Assembly: GCF_000378385.1 (NCBI RefSeq)
Contig: NZ_KB899666.1
Span: 186,001-250,000 of the forward strand
Direction: 5' to 3'
Length of the DNA: 64,000 nucleotides
Source: Paenibacillus daejeonensis DSM 15491
Lineage (GTDB): Bacteria > Bacillota > Bacilli > Paenibacillales > Paenibacillaceae
A program made the position numbers and the translations under genes. Below, one piece after another: positions 41,901 through 51,900 of this stretch. The notes beneath the pieces are model-generated. The model searched no databases. It was not told where the DNA came from and saw only the letters and a list, made by a program, of their open reading frames with translations. Position 1 is the stretch's first letter; every line of letters begins with the position of its first letter.

Positions 41901-43996
41901 CTCATCAGCTCCGGGTCCTTCTGCTGCGCTTCGTCCGCAATAATTACCTTCAGACCCTTAATCAGAGCAAGCAGGGATTCCACGATGAAGATATCAAATC
42001 CGATACTCGTTGCATTGAGGATGGACTTGCCCGGAACGAAGCTGATGTTGTTGCTCATGCCTTCCATAAAGTTATGTACAGACTGGTGCTCCAGCATGAC
42101 GCCCTTGGGCTTGCCCGTCGAGCCCGACGTGTAAATGACATAAGCCAAATCGCGGGACGACAGCTCGGTCTGCAGATTCACTTCCTCCGACTCACTGTCG
42201 AGGCGTAAGGCCGCATCAATGACAGGGCAGCCCGCATCCAGTTCAAGTTCATGATAGAGCTTCAGGTCCGCCAGCAGCATCCGCGCAGCGCTGTCCTCCA
42301 GCATATACCGCATGCGGTCTGCCGGATGCTCGGGGTCAATCGGCAGATAAGCCCCGCCAGCCTTCAGCACGGCAAGCATGGACACCAGCATGTCTGCCGA
42401 GCGGCCGACCAGAATGCCTACAATATCCTGCGTGCGCATGCCTTGCGCCTGCAGCGTTCTGGCCAGTCGATTCGCACGCCCGTTCAGCTGCCGATAGGTC
42501 AGCGTTCCATTCTGGCATACCAGAGCCACGGCATCCGGGGACCTGCGCACCTGTTCCTCGAACAAGCCATGAAGCAGCTGCTCCCTGCGATACTCGTTAT
42601 CTGTTGCATTGAACGCAGAGATCAGCGACTCCCGCTCGGCTGGCTGGACAATGGAGATATCGCCCAGGCTTTGCTCCGGCTGGGCCGCTATGCCCTCCAC
42701 CAGGAGCAGCACACGCTGCATCAGCTGTTCGATGTCGTCTGCTGCCAGCACCGCAGGATCATACATCAGGTTCAACGCATAGACATCCGTATAGTGAATC
42801 ATGAAATTTACCGGATAATTGGTTTGCTCACGGAACACATCCGTCTCGATCTGGAAGCTGTCCTCCAGTCCCTCAGGGGCACTCCGTTCAAAATAGTTCT
42901 CAAAAATCATCAGCGTCTTAACCGTATCGGCTCCGACTTCACTGAGCGCCTGTACCTCACCCAGCGGACAATAGTCGTAGTTTCCCGAATTCAGAGCCTG
43001 GGCATGAAGCCGACTTGCCAGTGTAGCAAAGCTGTCCTCCACATCACTAGTCATGCGCACCGGAATGGTATTAATGAACAAACCGACGATTTCCTCAATG
43101 CCTCTCAAGGACGCGTTGCGGCCGGATACGACCTTGCCGAACACAACATCGCTGCTTCCCATATAACGCTGCAGAATGGCGCCCCACACGACTTCGAAAA
43201 AGGTGTTCGCAGTCACCTGGTAACGTGCCGTCAGCGCGCTGATCGCATCGCTAAGCTCCTTGCTCAGCTCCGCTTGTACACTGGATACCCCATGCTTGCC
43301 TGCAGGTACGGGACGAACGGCCGCGATGTCCGCGACCGTATCATAGCCCGTGAGCAAGGACTTCCAATAGCCCATGCCTTCCTCGACATTTTGGGTTTTG
43401 AACCATTTGATATAATCCTCGTAGCTGGCAGAGCGCAGCTTCTCTTCTCGAACCGCAGCACTTAGCGCCTCAAGCGAATTCCCTTCCTTCAATGCCGCAT
43501 AATAGCTCATGAAATCCGAGCAGATAATGGACAGGCACCAGCCATCCATAATGATGTGGTGGAAGCTCCAAATAATCTTGTACGACTTCGGGCCGCAGTG
43601 AATAACCTTCATACGGAGCAGGGTATCCTTCTCCAGATCGAAGCCACGGGCCACATCCGCATCCTTCATCTGTCCAATGGCTGTGCTTTGCTCCTCCGGC
43701 GACAGGCTGGTGGCATCGACATACTCGCATTCGATTTTGCGTTTATAGAACAGCAGCTGCTGCGGCTTGGCTACTTTGCGGTAGACGACCGCGGTGCGCA
43801 GCATATCATGCCGCTGGCTCAGCAGGTCCAGGGTCTGCTCGATCAGCGCTGGCTCCAGCGCCGCCCGCACGGACATAACCTCCTGCACGACATAGCTGGT
43901 CGACTGCTCGTCCATGATTTTATGGAAGAGCATGCCTTCCTGCATCGAAGTCAGCGGATAAATACGCTCAATGACTCTGCTCTTTTTCTTCTGCAT
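32942..43996 (-). CDS. NRPS3: C-A-T-C-A-T-C-A-T-C-like, three modules
   Basis: A 3684-residue non-ribosomal peptide synthetase. Positions: C1 15-450 (HHIIMDGW, D-accepting type), A1 470-960, T1 near 1010, C2 1060-1500, A2 1510-2010, T2 near 2050, C3 2120-2560, A3 2570-3080, T3 near 3115 (LSGDSIKA), a Q/V/A-rich linker 3170-3240, and a terminal C/E-like domain with SHLIFDG near 3397. Specificity residues read by eye: A1 D-I-V-Q-M-G-M-V-W (close to Gly codes), A2 D-A-F-W-L-G-G-T-F (Val), A3 D-F-W-N-I-G-M-V-H (Thr). Start ATG 43996 has AAGAGGG 6 bases upstream. No thioesterase. It is the last gene of the visible operon, after the ABC exporter. Confidence 0.93.
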   Translation of the reverse strand: MQKKKSRVIERIYPLTSMQEGMLFHKIMDEQSTSYVVQEVMSVRAALEPALIEQTLDLLSQRHDMLRTAVVYRKVAKPQQLLFYKRKIECEYVDATSLSPEEQSTAIGQMKDADVARGFDLEKDTLLRMKVIHCGPKSYKIIWSFHHIIMDGWCLSIICSDFMSYYAALKEGNSLEALSAAVREEKLRSASYEDYIKWFKTQNVEEGMGYWKSLLTGYDTVADIAAVRPVPAGKHGVSSVQAELSKELSDAISALTARYQVTANTFFEVVWGAILQRYMGSSDVVFGKVVSGRNASLRGIEEIVGLFINTIPVRMTSDVEDSFATLASRLHAQALNSGNYDYCPLGEVQALSEVGADTVKTLMIFENYFERSAPEGLEDSFQIETDVFREQTNYPVNFMIHYTDVYALNLMYDPAVLAADDIEQLMQRVLLLVEGIAAQPEQSLGDISIVQPAERESLISAFNATDNEYRREQLLHGLFEEQVRRSPDAVALVCQNGTLTYRQLNGRANRLARTLQAQGMRTQDIVGILVGRSADMLVSMLAVLKAGGAYLPIDPEHPADRMRYMLEDSAARMLLADLKLYHELELDAGCPVIDAALRLDSESEEVNLQTELSSRDLAYVIYTSGSTGKPKGVMLEHQSVHNFMEGMSNNISFVPGKSILNATSIGFDIFIVESLLALIKGLKVIIADEAQQKDPELMRQLIASQQIDMMQTTPSRLKLLLSGVTDYAPFQSLQEIMVGGEAVPDHLAAAMLSGWNGRLLNMYGPTETTVWSTMQEIRRGEKVNIGQPIANTQVYMLDPRLNLQPIGLKGELCISGEGVARGYLGRPELTADRFIAHPFVEGERLYRTGDLARWLPDGTIEYLGRMDEQVKIRGYRIELGEIETILRQQRGVRNAAVIARQDAAGDNYICAYVVTAEGEAAAEYEVEQCRAELKKELPEYMVPSYFVTVDHLPVNSNGKLDRRALPEPERSSKAAAVAPRNETEAKLVQVFSEMLGVSDISVHDSFFELGGHSLRAVRAMNAIESQTGVRLPLRTIFEHPSAAELSLMLTGEPAEAYEGIPLAEVREYYPMSSAQRRLFVIHEMDQASTVYNMPGMLKLSGKIDLPRLERAFQQLVNRHESLRTSFHMIDGEPMQRIHTSVSVAVDYEQVDGDDLLTAFIQPFDVSKAPLIRLKVASKGDGEHLLLFDMHHLVSDGTTMNIITKEFSQLYNEETLVPAGVQYKDYSEWMRTKDLADKQAYWLNQLGGELPVLDLPLDYPRPQLQSFEGGTVTWQLDSTMRERVQALCKATGATEYMVLLSALMVLLAKYSRQEDIIVGSPVSGRVHQDTEQMVGMFVNTLALRGKPEAAKGYKQFLEEIKETSLKAFEHQTYPFEDLVEQVQVNRDRSRHPIFDVMLVLQNQEEETLTAEGLTLGDSEGQTRVAKFDLTVNITASSSGYELQWDYVQALFREDSIARMAGHFEQLMSELTTAPDKPLCELSCLTEEEQRLILTEFNDTMTDYPADQTIHQLFEAQVLASPDAEAVASPGEAMTYAELDRAANRICAALQRRGVQAGELVGIASEKSVNMIAGILGILKAGCGYIPLNSSDPHSRIRYMLEDGSIRTVLCGMAHADVFKDVDDNLNLIGLEASAFLPSESEQDSVGLENGTSDASNIAYVMYTSGTTGQPKGVVVEHRNVVRLVKHTTYANFEGARILQTGALSFDASTFEIWGALLNGGLLVLAESETVSDGEQLSAIIADKRINTMWMTAQLFNHVIDTAPQSLAGLKHLLIGGEKLSAKHVQEVRAMLPDLRLTNGYGPTENTTFSLTFDIEDSYANIPVGKPISNSTAYIMQEDRLCGIGIPGELYVGGDGVARGYLNRPELTEQKFVPNPYAPEGRLYRTGDLARWLPDGSIEYVGRIDEQVKIRGFRIEPGEITSVLRRQEGVLDAAVIVREDASGEKYLCAYLVPQAGADEAGESRLIEQCRSELRQVLPDYMLPASYVTLEQLPMTSNGKLDRRALPEPERNSARTTVAPRNETEASIVQAFSEVLGMQQDEVGIHDSFFELGGHSLRAIRAINLIESQTGIRLPLRTVFEHPTAEALSQVLVSEPEAAYEPIPQAPIRDRYPMSSAQKRLFVIHEMDKTSTVYNMPGMMDMHGEVDLPRITEAFQELVNRHESLRTTFHMIEGEPVQQIHERLDVSVDYEELEGPAASFQDMLLAFVRPFDVSKGPLIRLKVVKTEENRSLLLFDMHHLISDGTTMNIITQEFSQLYNGEELEQPAVQYKDYSEWLRTQDQSEEQQYWLRQFEGELPVLDLPLDYPRPQFQSFAGAVVTQQLDAGLREQVQKLCRATGATEYMVLLSSLMELLGKYSRQEDIIVGSPVSGRVHHDTEQMVGMFVNTLAMRGQPEADKAYADFLEEIKQTSLKAYEYQAYPFEDIVEQVQVRRDMSRNPLFDVMLVLQNQEEASLTAQGMAFGEMEADLRTTKFDLGINVTASPSGYELHWEYGRDLFKEATVERMTAHFEQLLQAVTAAPEQKLGELEVVTAAEKQLLLHDFHEAPASYPEQATIKELFEAQVRRTPQQIAATCEGEQWTYAELNRQANRIASRLLEEKGEGETIVGLLLERNLHLLAGILGVVKAGCAYLPMDPDAPEDRIAYMLQDSGARVLLASGKGDASGDGDTRGDHVDVGSRFSNLSFSGTVLQVESLLASDVTDRADSTFDPNPVVPIQPQNALYMIYTSGTTGQPKGTMIEHRNVVRLMVNDRMPFDFSTDDVWSLFHSYNFDFSVWEMYGALLYGGKVVVIPKAATRDSYAFLDILRKERVTVLNQVPSSFYELMHAELAGEGEPLHVRYLIFGGEALHVSKLKAWLEKYPEMAIVNMYGITETTVHVTHKRIGAEDIQRGISNIGQAIPTLKLYILNGNQLCGIGMPGELCIAGAGVARGYVNRPELTEAKFVENPYVPGERMYRSGDLARWLPDGNVEYIGRIDDQVKIRGYRIELKEIEKVLMKQPGVQDAAVIVRQDGAGDSYLSAYVVGKDVEAELDVEALKIGIGEDLPDYMVPGSIMALAKLPITSNGKLDRRALPEPVYTSGEAYVAPRNEREQLLADMFAQVLGVEQVGIYDHFFELSGDSIKAMRMMALLRDAGYPATIVQLFNHPTVAAFAAVIQSEGQRVNVVIGQEAQGREGQGQEVQVQQVQSQEARVQAVQGSTAQDQAVQVSTVQTQAAHEQVAVAAEAAGARIQAGAGAAVAPDELARHVVQIEGLLNHFADELASLPVTNVLPLSPIQKLSYAMGVRSSMAELHFDRPVEPDKLELALQQMLDRHPLLRTRIHVEANELMELACPTRLPLPVYDLTSCSPELREAVKKHARALYARYDEERQYKGETLTQSMILLKGGEADYTFLMPCSHLIFDGMSHESFCSQLLALYGDAVGQATSKSSKERLDYRDYLDQIQRGPSLTTEEDIVSVLQLGEFSEAVAQYKAASHNQTFESFHYTFRLDADQAKRLKDQQWHLPGQLYGELLKSVFPQTKIPVLIVHTGRSMKDRQFYDYIGEFIDFVPSVLDTSQEHPALGQIQDRLAFLKKHNINMAAMLAEPSIQAQYAAVAAAFAGIDPKQMQVPVYNYLTLYQHAGTDASTYQPTTQLDGQAAFEGMTTNVYVTSNELQMSAFCLQGQGEVVRQHLNLWLEHSFSLDHEVVQ

Positions 43997-44054
43997 ACCC
44001 AACCCTCTTCCATGTAAATTATTAAATATTTTAGGCTACCCTCTAGAGTGCCGA

Positions 44055-44221
44055 AGAGGCACGGAATCGAATCTGGTCAACGCTTTCTGAAAGAAAGCGA
44101 CTCCGGAAGCATACGCTGAGGAGCGCTCGCCTTTGTCCCCGGATTTCAACCGCTAGAGCGGTTAACAATTCAAGAAATCTGGGGACAACAGCGATCGGAA
44201 GATCGATCCGTGACCGTAGGC
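44055..44221. repeat. Structured intergenic repeat, family P, copy 4
   Basis: GAGGCACGGAATCGAATC, then a GCTTTCTGAAAGAAAGC hairpin, GGAAGCATACGCTGAGGAGC, the conserved loop GCTCGCCTTT, inner stem GTCCCCGGATTTC/GAAATCTGGGGAC enclosing ACCGCT-AG-AGCGGT, then AACAGCGATCGGAAGATCGATCC. It fills most of the 243 bases between the ABC exporter stop (44247) and the NRPS3 start, that is, inside the NRPS operon. Confidence 0.8.
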
Positions 44222-44246
44222 CCCTCTTTGAGGGCAGCCTGATTTT

Positions 44247-45959
44247 TTAGAATGTTACATTGTAGAGCGAGTAAAACATGCCTTTTCGCTCCAGGAGCTG
44301 CTCAAAGGAGCCTTTCTCGACGACTTCACCGTTCTTCATCATGATGATCTCGTCATACATCGCCAGCGAAGCAGAGTTTAGCTTGTGGGTAACGATAATG
44401 CGCGTCGTGCCTTCCAGCTCCAGGATGGACTTCTCGACCGCCCGGGCGGTTTCATTGTCGAGCGAGCTTGTAGCTTCGTCCAGCAGCAGGATGGGCGTAT
44501 CCTTGATCAAGGCACGGGCAATGGAGACCCGCTGCTTCTCGCCGCCTGACAGGTATGTACCATTCTCTCCGCAATCGAAATCCTCGCCTCTGCGCTTGAT
44601 AAACTCATCCAGACCGGACATGCTGATCGCTTTGGCCAGCCGCTCCGGCGGGTAGGTCTTATACAACTGAATGTTATTTTTCAGCGGCGCGTCGAACATG
44701 AACACTTCCTGCTGAATAACCGAGAGATTCTCGTACAGACTGGCCGGGCTGATCTCCTTGAGCTCATTTCCATCCACATGGATGCTGCCCTGGTAGGAAT
44801 CATAGTAGCCCATGAGCACGTTCAGCATCGTCGATTTGCCACTGCCACTCAGACCGACCACCGCGTAGGACTTGTTCTTCTCCAGCTCCAGATTGAGATT
44901 GGACAGCACGTTCTTCTCCCCGTCAAACGAGAAGGATACGTCCTTGAACACAATTTTGTCCTGGAAGCGGCCCATTTGTTTGCCTTCTTCTTTTTGCTCG
45001 TCGCTCAGCAGCATAGTGTCGATCTTGGTGATCAACACAGCACCAGCCTTGCGCTTGTTGACCGTCTCGGACAACACGATAATCGGTCCCAACATGTAGT
45101 TGATCAATTGAATATAAGCGACAACCTCACCAACCGTGATATCGCCCATAATCGCCAGCCAGACGCCGAAGGCGATCGTTCCGATAAACATAATAAATCC
45201 CGTAACCTCGGTCAGTGTTTTGATGAGGCCTTGAACGTCATAGAGCTTTCTTTTCTTCGACTCCAGATCCTTGTTCACATCTGCAATCGTCTCGGTGACC
45301 TCTTTTTCCACACCGAAGCTCTTGATAACCGTGAAACCGTTGAAGATATCTTTAATGGACGTCGTGAAGCCTTCGTTTTTGCTGGAGACTTCTCTCTGGG
45401 TGGTGTCCACCTTGCCGTTGAAGCCAACCGTAGCCAGAATTGGCAGGATGCTGAGCACGATAACCGCAATCGCAATGTACGGATTCAGATAGAACATCGC
45501 CGCCAAACCCATAATGAACAGGGAGACCTGGGTGATAATCACCAGGTTCCCTTCCACATAATCCGTCTCAATCGATTTCACATCATTATTAATGACCGAG
45601 ATATAACTGCCCGTGTTGCGCTTGCGGAAATCCGCCAGATTTTTCTTGATGATGATCCCCAGAATGGCATCCTTGTAGCTGATAAGTGCACGCATCACGT
45701 AGATGTTTTTGATTTTGTAATGAAAGACATTGACAAGCAAATAAATGAGCAGCAATCCGCCAATAATCCAAGCCATGTTCACGAGCTCGCTCACTTCACC
45801 ATACACACCCAAATCAATGAGGATCTGGAGAATAAAAGCCAAGCCGACGTTCATAGCCGATATGATGAGCGAGAAGAAAATAGCACCCACAAACAAATGT
45901 TTGTTTTTGAATAAGTGATGTTTGAGAGAATTTGTCTGTTTAATGCTCCTCACCTCCAT
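44247..45959 (-). CDS. ABC exporter (membrane domain fused to ATPase)
   Basis: A half-transporter of about 570 residues that works as a dimer. Six membrane helices lie in residues 15-290 (LFVGAIFFSLIISAMNVGLAFILQILI is the first), then an ATPase with Walker A VGLSGSGKSTM near 370, signature YLSGGEKQR near 473 and Walker B PILLLDEATSSLD near 493. The gene overlaps the end of NRPS2: ATG 45959 or 45962 lies inside it, and GGAGGTGAGG precedes an ATT at 45944 that could also initiate. Being inside the NRPS operon, it most likely exports the peptide. Confidence 0.9.
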   Translation of the reverse strand: MEVRSIKQTNSLKHHLFKNKHLFVGAIFFSLIISAMNVGLAFILQILIDLGVYGEVSELVNMAWIIGGLLLIYLLVNVFHYKIKNIYVMRALISYKDAILGIIIKKNLADFRKRNTGSYISVINNDVKSIETDYVEGNLVIITQVSLFIMGLAAMFYLNPYIAIAVIVLSILPILATVGFNGKVDTTQREVSSKNEGFTTSIKDIFNGFTVIKSFGVEKEVTETIADVNKDLESKKRKLYDVQGLIKTLTEVTGFIMFIGTIAFGVWLAIMGDITVGEVVAYIQLINYMLGPIIVLSETVNKRKAGAVLITKIDTMLLSDEQKEEGKQMGRFQDKIVFKDVSFSFDGEKNVLSNLNLELEKNKSYAVVGLSGSGKSTMLNVLMGYYDSYQGSIHVDGNELKEISPASLYENLSVIQQEVFMFDAPLKNNIQLYKTYPPERLAKAISMSGLDEFIKRRGEDFDCGENGTYLSGGEKQRVSIARALIKDTPILLLDEATSSLDNETARAVEKSILELEGTTRIIVTHKLNSASLAMYDEIIMMKNGEVVEKGSFEQLLERKGMFYSLYNVTF

Positions 45960-48900
45960 CATATAACTGCAGCACGCCTTCCAACTCGCTCTCATCCCAC
46001 TCCAGCTCATCTCCGTAGTCGGATAAGGTGAACTGGGTATCCTCCTTGCCTGCACAATGCAGGATTACCTCCGTCAAGGCCTGCTCGAAGCCTGTACAGA
46101 ACTGCTGCACCGCCCTCTGACTGAACGCGGAACGGTCATAGCCAATCGTAAACTTCAATTGATTTCCTTCAATAAGACCGTCAATGGTCATCGCTCTGGT
46201 CATCTGATTCTCCTCCGCGCTCATTGCACCAAAGCCAAGGCCGGAGAATTCGAAGGCTCCGCTGTCTTGATCGATGCTGCCTAAATAATTGAAGCTAACC
46301 TGTACCTGGTCCGAGCACCGCTCGGCTCTGTCCTTCAGTTCCGCCGTATCCTTCAGCAAGCTGTAACCTAACCCGTGATTCGGGATTTTGCGCAGCCCGT
46401 CCTTCGTCTGGGTAATGACGGCTCCGATATCCTCGCCAGCCTGCGACTTCAGCAGCACGGGATACATATTCGTAAACCAGCCCACCGTACGGTCAATCGC
46501 GATATCCGTATGGATCGGGTGACGGCCGTGGCTTTCCAGCTCGACGGCAATCTGATCCACGCCATAGCTTCTGCGGAACGCCAGCTGCACAGCGGCCAGC
46601 AGCAGATCATTGATCTCCGTATTGTAAGCATGGCTGCTATCATACAGCAGGTGATTCGTGAGCGTTTCGGATAGCTCCATCTGCTCATTACCCACTTGAC
46701 GCTTGTTTTCACCATCTTTTGTCAAAAAATGTTCATCCCGACTCAACGGCGGCGTCGTCTCGCCAATCTCATCCAGCAGTGCGCTCCAGTAGGGAAGCTC
46801 CCGCTTCAGCAGATAGGAATCCGCATATTCCGCAAGCTCCTCCGACCAGCGCTGCACCGAGGCCGTCTTCGGCGGCAATTCCGCTCCCTCACCAGACAGC
46901 AAGCCGGTGTACAGGGTACTGAGATCCTCTAGCAGGATGCGCCAGGAAACGCCGTCTACCACCAGGTGATGGATACACAGGAACAAATGCGTCCCGTCCG
47001 CCATGTAGAACAAGGCAGCCTTCACCAATGGGCCCTGCTGCAGATCCATACTTTGCTGGATGGCCAGACAGTGCTGCTCCACCAGCGGCGCAAGCGTTGC
47101 AGTGTCATGTACATCTCCAAAATGAAGGGCCGCAAGTTCGAAGCCCTCGCCTTCATCGGTGCGGCGTACGCGCTGCGATCCATCCGCTTCGAACACGGTG
47201 CGCAGACCGTCATGATGAACAACCAGTTGTCCAAGCGCTGAACGAATCAGCTCTTCTTGCAGCGGCTGCTCGGACCGGATCATAACCGCCTGGTTGAAGT
47301 GATGCGGCTTGGCCAACTGCCAGTCAAAGAATTGCTGCTGGATCGGCGTTCGCCGTACCGGTCCTTCGACCTCGGCTTGATAAGCGGCCCATTGATCCTG
47401 CTGCACCTGCTCCAGCATGCCGCTGAGGCTGCGAATATCGCCCTGTTGGAACAAGGAGCGGTTATCCAGAACCAATCCCTGCTCCCTTGCCTTGGAGACG
47501 ATCCGGATCGCCTTGATCGAATCCCCGCCGAGCTCGAAGAAGTTATCGTCAATGCTGACGCGGGGAATACCCAGCACGTCCTGGAAGACCAGGGCCAGCT
47601 TCGCTTCGGTTTCATTTCTCGGTGCAGCATACGCGCTGCTGCCTCCTCTGTCGGGCTCAGGAAGTGCCCGCCGGTCCAGCTTGCCGTTGTTCGTGACTGG
47701 GAGCCGGTCGAGGACGACCATGAATGGCGGAATCATAAATTCAGGCAAGCTCTGTCGCAGTTCATTCCTGCTGCGCGCCGCATCAAACGGCTCCGCCGCC
47801 TCATCCATTACGACATAGGCACAGATATAGGCATCTCCCGCTTGATCTTCACGAGCAAGGACCGCGGCATCACGCACTCCCGATTGCTTGCGGAGCGCGC
47901 TCTCGATCTCGCCGAGCTCAATCCGGTAGCCGCGAATTTTCACCTGCTCATCCAAGCGTCCCAGGTATTCGATATCTCCACCAGGAAGCCAGCGGGCCAG
48001 ATCGCCCGTCCGGTACATGCGCTCACCGGCTGCGAATGGATTGGCTACAAACTTCTCTGCCGTCAGCTCCGGACGGCCCAGATACCCGATAGCGACGCCT
48101 GCTCCTCCGATGCACAGCTCTCCCTTCATGCCGACCGGCAGCAGGCGCTGGTGGGCATCAACGATATAGGCTGTTGTATTCGGTGTCGGTTTGCCGATGG
48201 TGACCCGCTCACCCTTGCGGATTTCCTTCACGGTTGCATACACTGTACATTCCGTCGGGCCGTACATATTCAGCAGCTTGCCGCTGATATGCTCTAGAAT
48301 TGTGTCCGCCAGATGCTCGGACAGTGCTTCGCCCGCCACAATGACTTCCTTCAGCGAGCGGAACGGTGCGGAATCAGATACGCCGCTCAGGAGCATTTTC
48401 ATCCGGGACGGGGTCGTCTGTACGATGTCGACTTCATGGGTTTCTATCAGACGTCTCATCGCTTCCGGATTCTTCTGGTCTTCTTCGCTCGTGATGACAA
48501 TCTTGAGTCCCTTGGCAAGTGCAACAATCGACTCCACGACGAAAATATCAAATGAAATATTCGTTACGTTAAGGATCGACTCGCGCTCTTCAAACGGAAG
48601 GATCTGTGCCATGCCCGCAATCAGATGACTGACCGAGCGGTGTTCAATCCGAACGCCCTTCGGCTTGCCGGTGGAGCCCGAGGTATAGATCAGATAGGCT
48701 GGTTCCAGCGTCGTCATCATGACATCCAGACTCGTGTCATCTGCATCATAGCTGCTCTCATCCCGCACATTGACCACCTGTCCGTCAAAGGCAAGCTCCA
48801 GCTTGTCATAGATGGCAGGCTCGGTCAGCAGCAGTTCAGTGGCGCTGTCCTCCAGCATATAGCCGATCCGGTCCGCAGGATATTCAGGGTCGATCGGCAG

Positions 48901-51900
48901 GTAGGCCGCTCCAGCCTTCAGCACGGCCAGGATCGAGACGATCATCTCCAGGCTACGGCTCACCATAATGCCAACAATATCGCCGTTGCCCACCTCTTTG
49001 GCACGCAGTGCTCGTGCCAGTTGGTTGGCCCGCTCATTCAATTGCGCATAGCTTAGCGTTTGATCCTGATAAGCCAGGGCGATGCGCTCCGGTGTCCTGC
49101 GCACTTGCTGCTCGATCTGTGCGTGGGCTGTCTGATCCACCGGATAAGGCAGCGCCGTGTCGTTGAATTGGCCGAGCAGCTGCGATTGCTCTTGCGTGGT
49201 CATGAGTTCATATTCGCCCAGCTGCTTCTCCGGCAGCGACGCCAGCTCCAGCAGCAGCCGCTCGAAATGAGTGGCCATACGCTCCACGGTGTCTGGCTTG
49301 AACAGCTCGCGCACGTACTCCCATTGCATGCTATATCCTGTGCGAGTAGCCGTTATATTCAGAGTCAGATCGAACTTCGCCGCATGAAGGTCAGCCTCTA
49401 CCTCGCCGAATGACAAGCCCTGCGCCGTGAGTTCTTCTTCCTCCTGATTGTGCAGCACCAACATGACATCAAAGATCGGATTGCGTGACATATCCCGTCG
49501 TACCTGTACCTGCTCTACGAGGTCCTCAAACGGATAGGTTTGATGCTCGAAGGCTTTCAAGCTCGTTTCCTTGATTTCCTCCAGGAAGGACAGGTAGCGT
49601 TTGCCTGGCTCAGGCTTGCCGCGCAGAGCCAGTGTATTCACGAACATACCAACCATCTGCTCGGTATCCTGATGCATACGGCCGGATACGGGACTGCCTA
49701 CGATAATGTCCTCTTGACGGCTATATTTGCCCAGCAGCAGCATGAACGTTGATAGCAGCACCATATACTCCGTTGCTCCGGTTCTGCGGCACAGCTGCTG
49801 CACCGCCTCACGCGCTGCCGCGTCCAGCTGCCACGCCACCTCTGCTCCATTAAAGCTCTGCAGCTGCGGGCGGGCATAATCCAGCGGGAGATCCAGTACC
49901 GGCAGTTCACCCTTGAATTGGTTCAGCCAGTACGACTGATGCGCGTTCATATCCTGCGTAAGCATCCATTCGCTGTAGTCCTTGTAGTGGACCTTTACAG
50001 GCGCTAACGCCGTACCGTTATACAGCTGGGAGAACTCCCTTGTAATAATCGCCATCGTCGTGCCGTCGGAGATCAGATGGTGCATATCGAACAGCAGCAG
50101 ATTCTGTGAGGGTCCGGTATGGATAACCTTCAGACGAATAAGCGGTGCGGTACTGACATCAAATGGCTGTACAAAAGATTCCAATCTGTCGCTGGCCGAC
50201 TGTTCAACTCCCGACGCATCCTCATAGTCAACAATGACGCTAATGTGCTCATGGATGCGCTGCACCGGCTCGCCTTCTTCCATAAGGAAGCTCGTCCGCA
50301 GGCTTTCATGCCGGTCCACCAATTGCTGGAATGCTTGAGCAATTCGCGGCAGATCGGCTTCACCCGCCATCTCCATCATACCTGGCATGTTGTAGACAGT
50401 ACTGGAAGGGTCCATCTCATGAATGACGAACAGACGCTTCTGGGCTGGCGACATCGCATAGAAAGGCTTCGATTCGGCCAGCGGGATCGGCTGATATGTG
50501 GTCTCGGGCTCGCCCGTCAGCAGACGGCCAATCCCTGCCACGGTCGGACTCTCGAAGATCGCGCGCAGGGGCAGCCGCGTGCCCGTAAGCGACTCAATCT
50601 GATTGACCAGCCGGATGGCTCGTAGGGAATGCCCGCCAAGCTCGAAGAAGCTGTCGTGAATACCCACTTCCGTTAAGCCGAGCACCTCGCCAAAGGCCTG
50701 TGCCAGCTGGGCCTCGGTTTCATTACGGGGCGCTACCTTGCCTCCCCTGCTGCCGTGATCCGGCTCAGGCAATGCCCGCCGGTCCAGCTTGCCGTTGCGT
50801 GTGACTGGCAGCTTCGCCATCAGCACGAACGAAGAGGGCACCATATAGTCCGGCAGCGTCTCTCTGAGCCCGCTGCGGAGCTGCTCCTGAAGATGCTGGT
50901 CAGACGGTAATCTGCCGTCGCTTGCAGGGTTGTTCACCGAATCGGTCTGCACAGGGACGACATAGGCGCACAGGTACGCATCACCCGCCGTCTCCTCGCG
51001 GACGATAACAGCGGCATCGCGCAAAGCCGCCTGGCTCCGCAAGGCCTGTTCGATCTCACCCGGCTCCACCCGGTAGCCGCGGATTTTCACCTGGGCATCG
51101 ATGCGCCCGAGGTAGTCGATCGTGCCGTCAGGACGCCAGCGGGCCAGATCGCCCGTCCTATACAGCCGGCTTCCCGGAGCAAACGGATTGGCGATGAATT
51201 TCTGCTCCGTCAGCTCCGGCTGATTCAAGTACCCTCTGGCCACGCCATCTCCGCCGACATACAGCTCGCCAGCCATCCCGATGCCGCACAGCCGCTCTCC
51301 CTGCAGGATATAAGCCGTGCTGTTGCTAATCGGCTTGCCTACTGGGATATTGTCGTAATCGCCGTCGATCGCGAAGGTCAACGAGAAGGTCGTATTCTCA
51401 GTCGGGCCATAGCCATTGGTGATCTTGAGCTGCGGCAGGCTGGTCCGGACAGCGTGAACGTGCTTCGCAGACAGCTTCTCGCCGCCAATGAGCAGATGCT
51501 GTAGACCCGCAAACGCCTGCGGATACGTATCGGTCACGTGATTGAACAGCTGCGCGGTCATCCACATCATTGTGATGCGCTCGCTGGCGATCAGGCGCTC
51601 CAACTGCTTGCCGTCGCTCACCGTATCGCTCTCAGCCAGTACTAGCAGGCCGCCATTCAGCAGTGCGCCCCAGATTTCAAAGGTCGACGCATCAAAGGAT
51701 AGCGCACCTGTCTGCAGGATGCGGGCGTCTGCAAAATCTGCATAATTCGTATTCTTCACCAGGCGCACGACATTGCGATGCTCGACGACGACGCCCTTGG
51801 GCTGACCCGTCGTACCCGACGTATACATCACATACGCGGCATCGGAGGCCTGTCCGGTCTGTGCCGGGAATGCGGTGCGAGACGCTACCGCTTCGCTGTT

